Below the pieces are notes generated by a model. That model searched no databases. It was not told the origin of the DNA and saw only the letters and a list, made by a program, of their open reading frames with translations. This document shows, piece after piece, positions 1 to 9,492 of a stretch of DNA of 64,000 nt. Positions within the stretch are counted from its first letter, which is position 1, and every line of letters starts with the position of its first letter. Made by a program: the position numbers and the translations under genes. The stretch is from Toxoplasma gondii ME49 (taxonomy: Eukaryota; Apicomplexa; Conoidasida; Eucoccidiorida; Sarcocystidae). The stretch covers positions 1,021,227-1,085,226 of the forward strand of contig NC_031472.1 of the NCBI RefSeq assembly GCF_000006565.2, written 5' to 3'.

Positions 1-837
1 GCGGCGCGTCTGGTTGTTTTTCCTGTACCATCGTACCTTCATGAACTCTGACAGATCCTGCGCTGTCACCCGCTCTCCATCTCCATCTGGCGCCCCGTCC
101 ACTTGTTTGTTCTGTCTCCTTTCTCCTCCCTCGTCGCCTTCATCTTCCTCACTCCGCGCCGCATGCACCGGCGGCCGCACCAAGTGAGAAAGACAGTCGA
201 AAACCGCAGCTGGCGTCACTGAGGAGTCCTCGAACTGCGCTCGGAAGTAGCCGAGACCGACTGCATGAGAGAGGTAGAGGGACAGCTGGTGTCTGTGAAC
301 CCACCGCTTCCCGTCTCGGCGCTCGTAAACGACAAGTTCAGAAGGAGAAGAATCTTTACAAGTGTCGACCGAGAGAGAGCAGGGAGACTTGGGAGGCTTC
401 GCGGCGAGAGCAGACATAGAGGAAGAGGAAGACGGCTGGTCTCCCGTTGCCCTCAAAATATGTCGAGGCAAGGTCTGCTTTATTCCCAGAGGAAACGAAC
501 GAGATGAAGAGGAAGACGGGCAAGGAGAAGCGCAGGCGGCTGGGGAGGAGAGAACACATGAAGAAGAGTTCGAAAGTGGGGGAACAGACGCGGACGCGAC
601 AGGCGACAAGTCTGCTGAGGAAGAAGACGACGGCGAAAGAGAGACAGGCGAGACGACCGGAGGAGAAGAGTCAGAGGATGCAGCGGAAGACAAAGCAGCC
701 GATGAAACGCGTCGCGAAGATTGAGCAGTCGAAGAGACTCTTCCCAGGTGAGGCCACGACGACGAACAACTGGTCCCGCCTAGGTTGGCAAGCCCCGAGA
801 ATGGCCGCCCTGAATAGGTCAACCTAAAAGTCGCCAT
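1..837 (-). CDS. Unrecognised protein with Ser-rich N-terminal region; 5' part only, runs off left edge
   Basis: An uninterrupted minus-strand frame of 279 codons starts at ATG 837 and is still open at position 1. The start has an excellent coccidian context (AACATGGCG). Residues 1-20 are hydrophobic/basic without acidic residues, compatible with an organelle-targeting presequence. Residues ~25-140 are a Ser/Pro/Ala low-complexity region. Residues ~155-235 look folded, with the run VVYERRDGKRWVHRH followed by LYLSHAVGLGYFRAQFED. A Glu/Asp/Gly linker and the segment DLSEFMK follow. A consensus splice donor (AAG/GTACGA) at about 36 may end exon 1, so the last dozen codons could be intron. I do not recognise the family; a mitochondrial protein is one guess. 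It is transcribed away from the gene array and is unrelated to it. The plus-strand frames over it (265-827) are purine-rich shadows of the serine codons. Confidence 0.7.
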   Translation of the reverse strand, partial: MATFRLTYSGRPFSGLANLGGTSCSSSWPHLGRVSSTAQSSRRVSSAALSSAASSDSSPPVVSPVSLSPSSSSSADLSPVASASVPPLSNSSSCVLSSPAACASPCPSSSSSRSFPLGIKQTLPRHILRATGDQPSSSSSMSALAAKPPKSPCSLSVDTCKDSSPSELVVYERRDGKRWVHRHQLSLYLSHAVGLGYFRAQFEDSSVTPAAVFDCLSHLVRPPVHAARSEEDEGDEGGERRQNKQVDGAPDGDGERVTAQDLSEFMKVRWYRKNNQTRR

Positions 838-3800
838 GTTGAGCAAAGTAGACAAAGAGGGGAGAAGCTGAGGAGCTCGGCAATAGCAAGGAAAACAGAC
901 AGCGAGGGAGCAATCAACGGTGAAGGAGTGAGGCACGGAGAAGAAAACGAGAAAGAAAGAAGCGAAGCGTCAAACTGTCAGAAAGAAGCATCGGCCTCTT
1001 CGGTATCCTTCGGTATCACAAGGGAAACGAAAGTAACGATACTAGCAGAGCGAAGATCAACGCGTGTGACTTTTAACGTTTACCGACGCTTCTGCGTATT
1101 CTGCAGCATCAAGAAAAGATTTTGACGATCCCCGAGGCGAGAAGGACAAGAGCTTCGCGATCATCCAGACCCGAAGCTCTGCAGAGAAGGGAGATGCCGG
1201 GATACACGTCAAAGCTGTAAAAAGGTGAGAGACCACAGCTACAAGACACAGTCTTCTCTTCCTCTGCACCAGGTCACACATAGCACATGTGCCTAAAAAA
1301 ACTGAAATTACGACAAACTTGTCTAGCACGCACAGGTCACTGTAAATCGGCATCTCGTGGAGTTTTAGCCTTCTCCGGCAAGAGTTGTCCGAGTTTTACT
1401 CTCCGCTGGGAGGTGCGAAAGGAAGTCGGGAGTTTTAACACCCTCGTTCACCTGAAAAGGATGAAGAGCGAGGGCATTCTGCGAGACTCAACTGAAAACG
1501 GGAAATTCAGGAACAAGGTTGAAAACCAGTTTTCGCACGTGTAATCTGTGGGTGCGAGTGTACGGACGGACTCGCATCTCTCAGTGTCTGAACAAGCGAC
1601 GACCCAACGCGCAGCTTCCCGGTGAATGGAAGAAAAAACCAAGAAAGCTCCCACAACGGGAGGAAGATAAGACGGTAACTGTGTGCAAGAAAAAGAAACA
1701 TCAAACCCGTGCGGCGGGAGAAGCGAGTCGCGTACGTCCCGCCGATTGCGTGTCCTACCGGAAACCTGCCTTTCCAAGAACGATCGTCACCGGGTCGCTG
1801 TTTCTCTGACGTTATGTTCTACTCCAGACCTCGCCTTCTCTGTACCAAACCAGAGCCACGCCCACTTTAATGAAAACTGTGGTCGATTGGGGATCGTTCC
1901 ATCGCTGTCGAAACTCTTTTTCTTGTCTCCACACCGCCCAGAAAGGCATGCAGTCTCAATCGCATGCCGCCACAGAGGGGGGCGATCCGACATTCCTAGA
2001 GTCTTTTCGCCAAAAAGCGATGTGCCGCCAAAGTGTGAAACACTTCAGAGAGATAGTGGCAGTCCGTCGTTCGTCCTGTCGTTTCTGAAATTCACTCGTA
2101 TCGTACAACTTCCTGTCGGATGGAGTCTATGTTTACACTACGCCAACTTGGTTAGTGGCTCCAGCTTGCAAGCAAGCAAGAAAACCGATGGGATATGGAA
2201 CTCCAGCACTTTTGGAGGTATGTTTTCTTATTACGAGTGACAACAGCAATTCATATGTTATGGCTAGAACACAGCCGATGTGGAACAACCGAATGCAAAC
2301 CACACACCAAGAAACCACTTGAAAGTCCAGTGCAGTCGCAACGGTGGTCTCTCCCTGTCACTGATCACCCGGCCAGCATGAACCCTAAGTCAAACAGTTA
2401 CCCGTCTGGCACACCTGCATTTTTTGATGTGCAAGGTCCAGCAGTTTCCCAGAACCAGTTTCTCTTCGTTTACAATTCATGAGTCTTTTATTGGAGACCT
2501 AAACGCCTCGGTCAGTCGCGTTCGATTTGTTTTCGACTCATTCCCCCGTGATTTGTGGACAGTGTGTAACCGGGCATGTTGCCAATTCTTTCGCCATGTG
2601 ACTGCTGCTTACGGGTACCAGGAAGGAAGATGCAAGCGAACTACGCTTCGATAGGCTACACTTAGTTCGATGCCTGATCCTTGGATCAAACAGCGCCTTC
2701 CTGTTGGCCAACCATTAAGGGCGACATACAAAACAGCAAACGAACACAAATTTACTCTTGACAGTTGCACTTCTAATCCCATGCTCACAGCTCAGGCTTC
2801 TCTGTCAACACATGTGCTTTGTGTCTGGTAGGAAACCGAACTGTCTGCCTGAGTTCGGGACCTTGTTAGACGCCGGGTTTGCACCCTCTAGAGTTCACAT
2901 GTCGCGTGCCGTTGCAAACGCTCTATACGCTCAAACGAAGGTCACGTTCCCACCATGTATCACCATGTATCATTAATGAGACAGGAAAAGGTTTCACGTA
3001 AATATTACGGGGCCTTCATGCAAGACACCCGTTCGGGTTTCCTCTGAACATGCAAGAGGCTTTCGACTCTTGGCGTGGTGAATGGCATCTCTAGGGGACG
3101 ATATTACTTTCTTTGTCTGCAGCATGTCTCGACTCACTGAATGCTCAGTCACACCCATCCAATTGATGCGTATGACAGTTAGCTTCCCACATCTCTTGTT
3201 CCTCTGGTGACCATTCAGGGAGGGTCGTGCTTTGGGTATTTATAGATGTCGACACCGTGCGCCTCAATTCCCGTCACGACCGCATGTAACCTTCAACTGT
3301 TTTTCACGCACCGGAAAATGCGAAGTGATAGACCATCCTTATTCGGCCAGGTTTCTGGCGTTCACTGGTTTTCGGCCTGCGTGCAGCATCCCCTTATCTC
3401 TCTCCCCAACGAGACACGACGCAGGGCAAAGCGTTACCGTTTGCGGAGTACGCTTGATAGACCAAGTGTGGGAATCGACCTTTTGTGTCTCCCTAATTAC
3501 AGTTTTGCCTTTGGAGATGTACTGTTCCCCAGACGATAGTTTCTGCGAACAGTATGACTTCATGATTTTGATGTAGTGCGCTTGGTAACGACGGGGGTTG
3601 TTGGAGAATGAGCCCCTCAAGCATTGTCCTGACACTGCCTGCCAGAAGGACGATGCCAAAGACGTGGGCTCCTCCTGCCCCACCCTCTTGTCTGTGGCGG
3701 GAGGGAAATCGGTGTCGAGGTTGTGATGTAATGTGTACTGTTTCATCTCCTTCGGAACGCATTATCCTGCCTACGCGCGTCCTCGTCGAGTGGCAGTCTG

Positions 3801-5028
3801 TGTAAGTCCCTGCACAAGTACAGTGGATCACCAAGATTCATGCAGTACTGATGTTCTATGTCTGACAGGCTGAATTTCAGTCACGGCGAGACTGTTTCGT
3901 CCACCACTGATCTCGGCTCCCTTCTTGACCGCCTGTAGCTTTATATCGTCGAGTGAATGCAGGTCCGTGATGCGACAGAATAGCGGTTCACTGCGCACTA
4001 TTTGTCAGCTGAGCGACTGGCGACATTGTCGTACACGGCATGATAATGCGCGAGATGTCCGACACGTTCACCGTCCTTGATCAACCGTTTGGCGTCACAG
4101 GATGAGCTTTTTTCCCGGTGCGTTACAGCAAGATATCAAGTGAAGCGATGCTAATATTCGCAAGGTGATTTAACATACTCTCGGCAATATATATTGCACA
4201 GACGGCGTGGAGTGGCACTTCAGATGAAATGCGGTGGCAGGTTGAAGCTTCATCAGTTAAAGCGAGGATACGAACAGTTCGAGTATGTCCTTGAGATCTG
4301 CCCTACCTGCACCAGGGTTTGTGTGTGGTGCTGCTTATGCTCCTTTCCTCAATTGAATCTTACTTTGCATTGCGCTCACAAGGGAAAATGCGAGCGTTTT
4401 AGGGCTATTCCGTTTCTCATTCCACTGTAGATATGTGTATACATGCATGTGAACCTTCACATATTGAAACCACTTACAGTGTGTTCCCGATCGCTGATCC
4501 TAGTGTTCCATGGACATTCGTTGCCCCGGCGGCATTCCTACGAGCTGTATCTCGCACGAATCTCATGTGACCACCCTTTAACGCGTAACACTTGAGTAAT
4601 GTAGTCGTCAGCCTATTCTGCTCGGTCCCGCGCAACCAAAAAATATGAAAACCGACGAACAACATCGAGGACACTTTAGCTGTGGTTCTACAGGATGCCG
4701 CCTGGAGTGCCGAACGCAATGCATGAATCAGCGCTTCAGCAGGTGACAGAGTGCGGTCTATTTGCTTTTGTATCTACCTGGCGACGGGCAGTAGCAATTC
4801 ACCATCCTGTCACACATAATCAAGTGAGTTGCTGAGTGGATAACCGTGGCGACCACCCGGAAAGCGGCGGGAACTGTGAAAGTACGCCGTACATTGTCAG
4901 GGGAGAAGCTTCTGTTATGATAGGGAAACGTTTCAGGAAGTGATTAGCTGGAACTGGCGCGGGATGCCACACTAATGACTCGTGTTATGAGAAAGCCCAT
5001 GCACCTTCCGTCTTGCCGCTTTCCACAG

Positions 5029-5094
5029 GAGACGTTTTGGTACTTGGGAACCAGTATCGGGTTTCGCACCTGCATCAGCAGCATGCTGAGGTTT
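5029..5094 (+). pseudogene. Possible relic exon, phase 1-1
   Basis: A pyrimidine-rich acceptor (CTTTCCACAG) precedes a 22-codon open segment that begins GDVLVLGNQ and ends before a GTAAGG donor. Both borders are phase 1, as in every internal exon of the downstream array, and the opening GD plus the LHQQH end loosely recall the short linker exons of genes A and B. No other exons of a complete copy could be assembled around it, so this is at most a leftover piece of a former copy. Weak evidence. Confidence 0.25.
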
Positions 5095-5254
5095 GTAAGG
5101 GGGGCGATAGATGCTCCATATCATTCAGGCACCCTGTGATTGAAGCTTTCAAGCATCCGGAGCTGGTGAATCACCACTCTTCCTTGGTGCTCTGAGCGAG
5201 TTTGCCGGCACCGGCATCTCACGTCACATCGTGGCTACATCATCCCCGCGGCAG

Positions 5255-5344
5255 GCCCTATCAATTTGGCAGTTCCATCAGTGGCTGATACGGCACATTT
5301 GCGGTTTTGCTTACTACGGAGGGTCTCGAACCTCAATCTGACAG
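5255..5344 (+). pseudogene. Possible relic of an exon-2-type segment, phase 1-1
   Basis: A CGCGGCAG acceptor and an ACAG/GTGAGT donor bracket a 30-codon open segment beginning GPINLAVPS and ending NLNLTG. Exon 2 of gene A begins GPALVATNG and ends LHFSTG, so both ends and the phase agree, but the segment is 21 nt shorter and the middle is not clearly alignable. Neighbouring exon 1 and exon 3 equivalents were not found. Either a decayed fragment of the family or chance. Confidence 0.28.
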
Positions 5345-6527
5345 GTGAGTTTCGATCGCACTCCCTTCCTACCTTCCGACAGCTTGTGGGTGGCCGACAA
5401 AACCATAGCTCAAGCGAGAGGCGACAGAGCGGCAGTTTCACCTCCGATTAGGTATCGTTGAAGGTGCAAATAGTTCATGTCATTCCGCTGGGTGGAAGAC
5501 GTGTTTCGTGACCAGCGTATGTTAAGCCATCACCATCGAATGGAAGGGGGTCGTTCGCAACGCTCACTCCCACGTCGCTAATTACTTTATGTCTGGAGGA
5601 ATTCTCGGCAGAACACTTGCTTCTCAAAGGAAATCCAAGGTTGCGACGTCCCAAACTGACATATTCCAAACTTTAACACCTGGGACGTTGGAGTCAGTGC
5701 CACGACCTCGATATTGCATATGGACCAGAGTATTGCGCATCAGACGGAATCCTTTTCTTGTCCTTCGTTGTGCATAGTGGAGGCTGCGCGTCAGCAGCCT
5801 TTGAACAATGATATAGACTCGCAGCACCGATCATGTCGGTATCATTCATGCACATTCCACTCAGCCAGTTCTGTACATGGAGTGCTCTCCGAAGTTCCGG
5901 GCGAGCCGTAGCAGCCGGACTCGTGTTCTCATTGCGCTGCGGGTGCATACGCAAGGTGAAGTGGAAAAGCATCGATCATTGCAGAAGAGGAGTTTTCCAG
6001 GTGTAGACGCCCTACAGCTGCAGATAGAGACAACTCTAGCGCCTTTTATCAAACTCACAGACACACGTGTTCAACACACGGTATGATGTACACGCACAGT
6101 GGAGTGTGTGCCAATCATTTTCGGTGACCAGCTATGAGGTGAACCTTGCAAGACAGCGATGAGATAGCTTCCACCGGTTCAACATTGGAGCAGGAGGCGT
6201 CTGTCTTTCTCTTCTATTTTTTAGGCCTTCTATTTGAAATTCGAACTTTGAAAACATCCAAATGTTAATCCGACAACAATTGGTGACTGTAGATATTGTC
6301 GGGAAGTGGGCGAGTATTTGAGTATATTGGATAATCTTCATGAGACCAGCCTTGGATCATAAATATAACCTGTATTGTAAGATTGGACGTCGATTATTGA
6401 ATGAAACAATGTGCTCCAACGCCAGTCTAAGCCTCTAACATTCTTCTTACTTACAAACCGCACGGAACAAGGCCTCCCTAGCACAGTAGAAGGCGAATCT
6501 GACAAATAACGACATTCAAGATATAAT

Positions 6528-6655
6528 CCAGTAGTCCAACTCGTAGTCCATGCTCCCAATAGAAAGCCTATAAATAGTCCTGTCTCACAGGTGATTAATC
6601 CCAGTACGTTGGTACTGACTATACTAGCACCTGAGTAGTAGTTTTATTTCGCTGT
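6528..6655 (+). repeat. Dispersed repeat, copy 1
   Basis: Begins CCAGTAGTCCAACTCGTAG and ends near CACCTGAGTAGTAG. It aligns along about 125 bp with 52190-52320, and its first ~35 bp also match 10951-10990. No coding potential seen; probably a short non-autonomous element or the remnant of a longer one. Confidence 0.6.
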
Positions 6656-7320
6656 GAAATGCCCGTTTTAACATGGAATAGACCAAAAGTATTGAAAAAC
6701 AACAGTTGTATCTCAGCTGTACAAGCCTCTTAAAATTCACTTTAGTAGTTTACTTCCTCAGATTAGGCTACATGTTACACATTATAGAAGTATTTGTCAA
6801 AATAAATTAAACCACTCGTACACGTCCTTTTTTTCGCTCCAACTACTCCATTACTTGTTCCTGAAGCAACCGTGCACACCTGCTGTCTACTGACCCCTCC
6901 GTTTTTACTAGCGTCTAATAAATACCGCTTTCGCCAAAAAGTGAATTGTTCGAATATAGATTTATAATTGTAGGCAGGTTCTTTGTCCCTTTTAATGTCT
7001 TATTTGTTGCCATATTTGTACTGCACTTCTTCGAAATTTCGATTCAAACGAATAAACAGTTTGGCCTTGAAAGAGCTGAAATCCCAGCTGAGAAAATTGG
7101 TGACCACAGCTTGAATAAAAAAATGTAAGGAACGAGCGACCGTACCATGACCGAAATGTATAGAGGGAAAGTTTATCCTCAAATTAAGAGCGAACATTTG
7201 CATTGGACTAAAATTGCATTCGGTATGACGTTTCTCATCGCAGAAAGTTCTTTTTCCATCTGAAGAAAATACTTCAATTTTCATATGAACCTGACAGATA
7301 CATTATAACACAAACAGAAT

Positions 7321-7387
7321 TGTACTCAATAAATCATCAAACAACTCTACAGGGACGACAATCCGAGGCAGCTGGCCCAGTGAAGCT
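7321..7387 (+). repeat. 67-bp direct repeat, left member
   Basis: Starts TGTACTCAATAAATCAT and ends CCCAGTGAAGC. It recurs at 7931-7997 with only a handful of substitutions, in the same orientation and 610 bp apart start to start. The pair could flank a small inserted element, though the DNA between holds no recognisable coding sequence. Confidence 0.7.
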
Positions 7388-7930
7388 ACCATGTCGAAAT
7401 TTTGCGGAAACTGCAGGCAAATTTAATTCGGTTTGGGGTCCAGAACTGTGAAGGTGTGGACAAGAGGATCACCAGGGAAGGCATTTCACCGGTTCGACTG
7501 ACAGTTTTCTGATAGGCAAAACACTTTTCATCTAACTGTTCTACTCTACAAGTTAGCAAAAATTCAAACGTGCAAATTACTACTCTCGACTATTAACAGT
7601 TCCAGTCTGTCTCTTATCGAGCGTTCTGAGGAAGAAATATATTTCCGCGGCATGACGGCCGGCGTTTATCAGGCTCGAATTTTTTTTGATTGCAAATGTT
7701 TAGCTTGCATATATATTTAGAACAAGTGCTATCTACGATTGAGAGGCTTTCATATGACGTTGTAAGTCTGTTAACTGACATTTGACTGCAAATGCGTGAG
7801 AAGGGCTACCCTGTATTTGACATGCTTCTGCTCCGCCGCTTCGATCACCATAAAGTGTGGTGATCTGTCTTAAGATCCCTAGGTTTACCAGTACGCCGGT
7901 TCTGACTGTTAGGGGGGTGGTAGAGAGACT

Positions 7931-7997
7931 TGTACTCAATAAATCATAAAGCAACTCTTCAGGGACGACGATCCGAGACAACTGACCCAGTGAAGCG
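7931..7997 (+). repeat. 67-bp direct repeat, right member
   Basis: Second member of the pair described at 7321-7387, same orientation. It lies about 730 bp upstream of the start of gene A, so it could sit in that gene's 5' region. Confidence 0.7.
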
Positions 7998-8726
7998 GTA
8001 AACTGCGCTCGATGCTGCCGAAACGACGACGCCTTCTGGCCGCCTCCACTGGCAGCGACACGAAATCGTTGCTTCCACCTCGATCCCCCCCCTTGTTAGT
8101 CAAAATGCTTCATATGTGACGTGGATAGACGAAACATCCACAACGTGGAGTGACGATCGGCCACGTACATGGATTCGGTCGCCGACGCTTGGGTTCGACG
8201 TGTACCGGTTCGAGCTCCTGGTTGAATGGGCGCTCCCCGTTTTGAGTTCCAGACAAACACATGTTCATTCTTCACGCCCCGCGAGACGCTAAGTTCTTTT
8301 CTGCCTCAACAGTTCTTGCCTGAAGTGTTCGACAGGTTTTTTCAGCACCATGATTCACTCACTCCAACTCCCACACCGTTTCGTGCACGTGGCGCTGGCG
8401 CAACTTGGGAGCACTGCCCGTTGGGCCCCCGGGGGGCAGCGCGACGAGGAGGCACACGCGAACCCGGGGTGACTTATTTTCTTTTCCTGCCTTCAAATAA
8501 AGCCGTTGCAGGGCACCAGAAAACACGAGTGAGGACGCTTCTTTCATCTGACTGGTCCAGAAACTCTATGCTTTCTGACGTGCCCTTTTGTACGCCTGGG
8601 ACTCTATTTACTGCTTGCAAGCGGCTCACAGCGACAGTGGTCCGACGCGGGTTTTCATCCTGCTGAGCATATCTGCTTTAAACTCGGTGTCGCCTAATTA
8701 GTTATGTCTGTTATGACCAAGAAGAC

Positions 8727-9492
8727 ATGGGAGCGGAAGAATATGAGACTTCTGGAGGGAGTGAGAAGGCCTCTCTGGTCGGCGCTTCCTTCAGCGCGAC
8801 AGAAGCACCTGAACAAGCCGGCATACGAGCTGTATCTGTGGCGACGACCAGCGACTTGCACTTTCCGGACAACTCGGCTTTTGCTAGAGCAAACGAGAGA
8901 GAAACCTCACGAGTTTTCAGAAGTAACCCTGTGCGTTCAAAGAGGCACTCCACTCTACAGAGAGGTCCTTCCCATGGTCTTTCTGCTTTCAAGACCGTAA
9001 TCCTCACTGCCGCGGTTGCCGTCCTCCACTTCCTCAACGTATATTTCCAGCGCTGTCTTGCCCCGTACCAGTCTACATCCTCGCCCACCGTGTCATTTTC
9101 TGGCTCTCCTGTCCAGGAACGCCCCTCGTCGGTTCCACTCGCTTCACGACGTAGTCTCGGACTCCACAATGTCGGGTCAACCCACAGCAGGCGTCTATCC
9201 GAGGGGACAGACACACCATCCGATCCGATGTGTGGTGACAATGACGCTGGAAATGGGGGAATAGAGCAGGGCGGGTACACGATTGATACAGAAAAGAACA
9301 ATCCACAAGGGGATCCGCCTCGGCGCTCGAAAAGGTTGCTTGCCATAGCAAAGGCTTCAGAAGAAGAGAAAGACGACGGACCGACGAAAAAACAGCGTCG
9401 TCGCGCCCGCCGGGCAGAGGCACAGCCTGAAGCTGGGGAAGAGGAAGAAGACGCAGTGGAACAGCCAGAAGACTCAGATGTTGCTGCCCAAG
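8727..9492 (+). other. Gene A exon 1: leader, TM anchor, RRLSE site, basic/acidic stretches
   Basis: 255 complete codons. Residues 1-85 are polar. Residues 88-107 form a hydrophobic helix (TVILTAAVAVLHFLNVY) followed by QRCLAP, a recessed signal anchor. RRLSE lies at residues 155-159 (9189-9203) and is an exact fit to RRLxE, the consensus cleaved by Golgi aspartyl protease ASP5 in Toxoplasma. A bipartite basic stretch (PRRSKR near 200, KKQRRRARR near 221-229) and a Glu/Asp-rich end follow. The exon ends CAA-G/GTAGTT in phase 1. Genes B and C have the same order of elements. Confidence 0.75.

Larger units (their letters stand above)
6130..7760. other. AT-rich stretch without recognisable genes
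   Basis: This stretch is visibly richer in A and T than the surrounding DNA, with many short homopolymer A/T runs and no splice-bounded open frames. It contains one dispersed repeat copy and the first member of the 67-bp direct-repeat pair. An old mobile element or organelle-derived insertion is possible, but I recognised no cytochrome b, cox or rRNA fragment in it. Confidence 0.35.
838..8726. other. Gene-poor region between the minus-strand gene and array gene A
   Basis: No convincing complete gene. It contains the upstream regions of two divergently placed genes, two exon-like relics near 5.0-5.35 kb, an AT-rich stretch at about 6.1-7.8 kb, one copy of a dispersed repeat at 6.53 kb and a 67-bp direct-repeat pair at 7.32 and 7.93 kb. 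The longest open frames (1683-2240 plus, 3339-3746 minus) lack a good start context, splice-site support or recognisable composition and are treated as chance. Confidence 0.5.

Noticed and set aside
265..827. Glu-rich plus-strand frames
   Set aside because: They are the complement of Ser-rich codons of the minus-strand gene, which has the better start context and a longer uninterrupted frame.
1683..2240. 185-codon plus-strand frame
   Set aside because: No good start context, splice support or recognisable motif; composition looks like translated non-coding DNA.
3339..3746. 135-codon minus-strand frame
   Set aside because: No supporting splice sites or similarity, and overlapping frames on the other strand are equally long.
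6130..7760. AT-rich stretch as an inserted mitochondrial or apicoplast fragment
   Set aside because: No cytochrome b, cox or rRNA signature was recognised by eye; a nucleotide search against organelle genomes would settle it.
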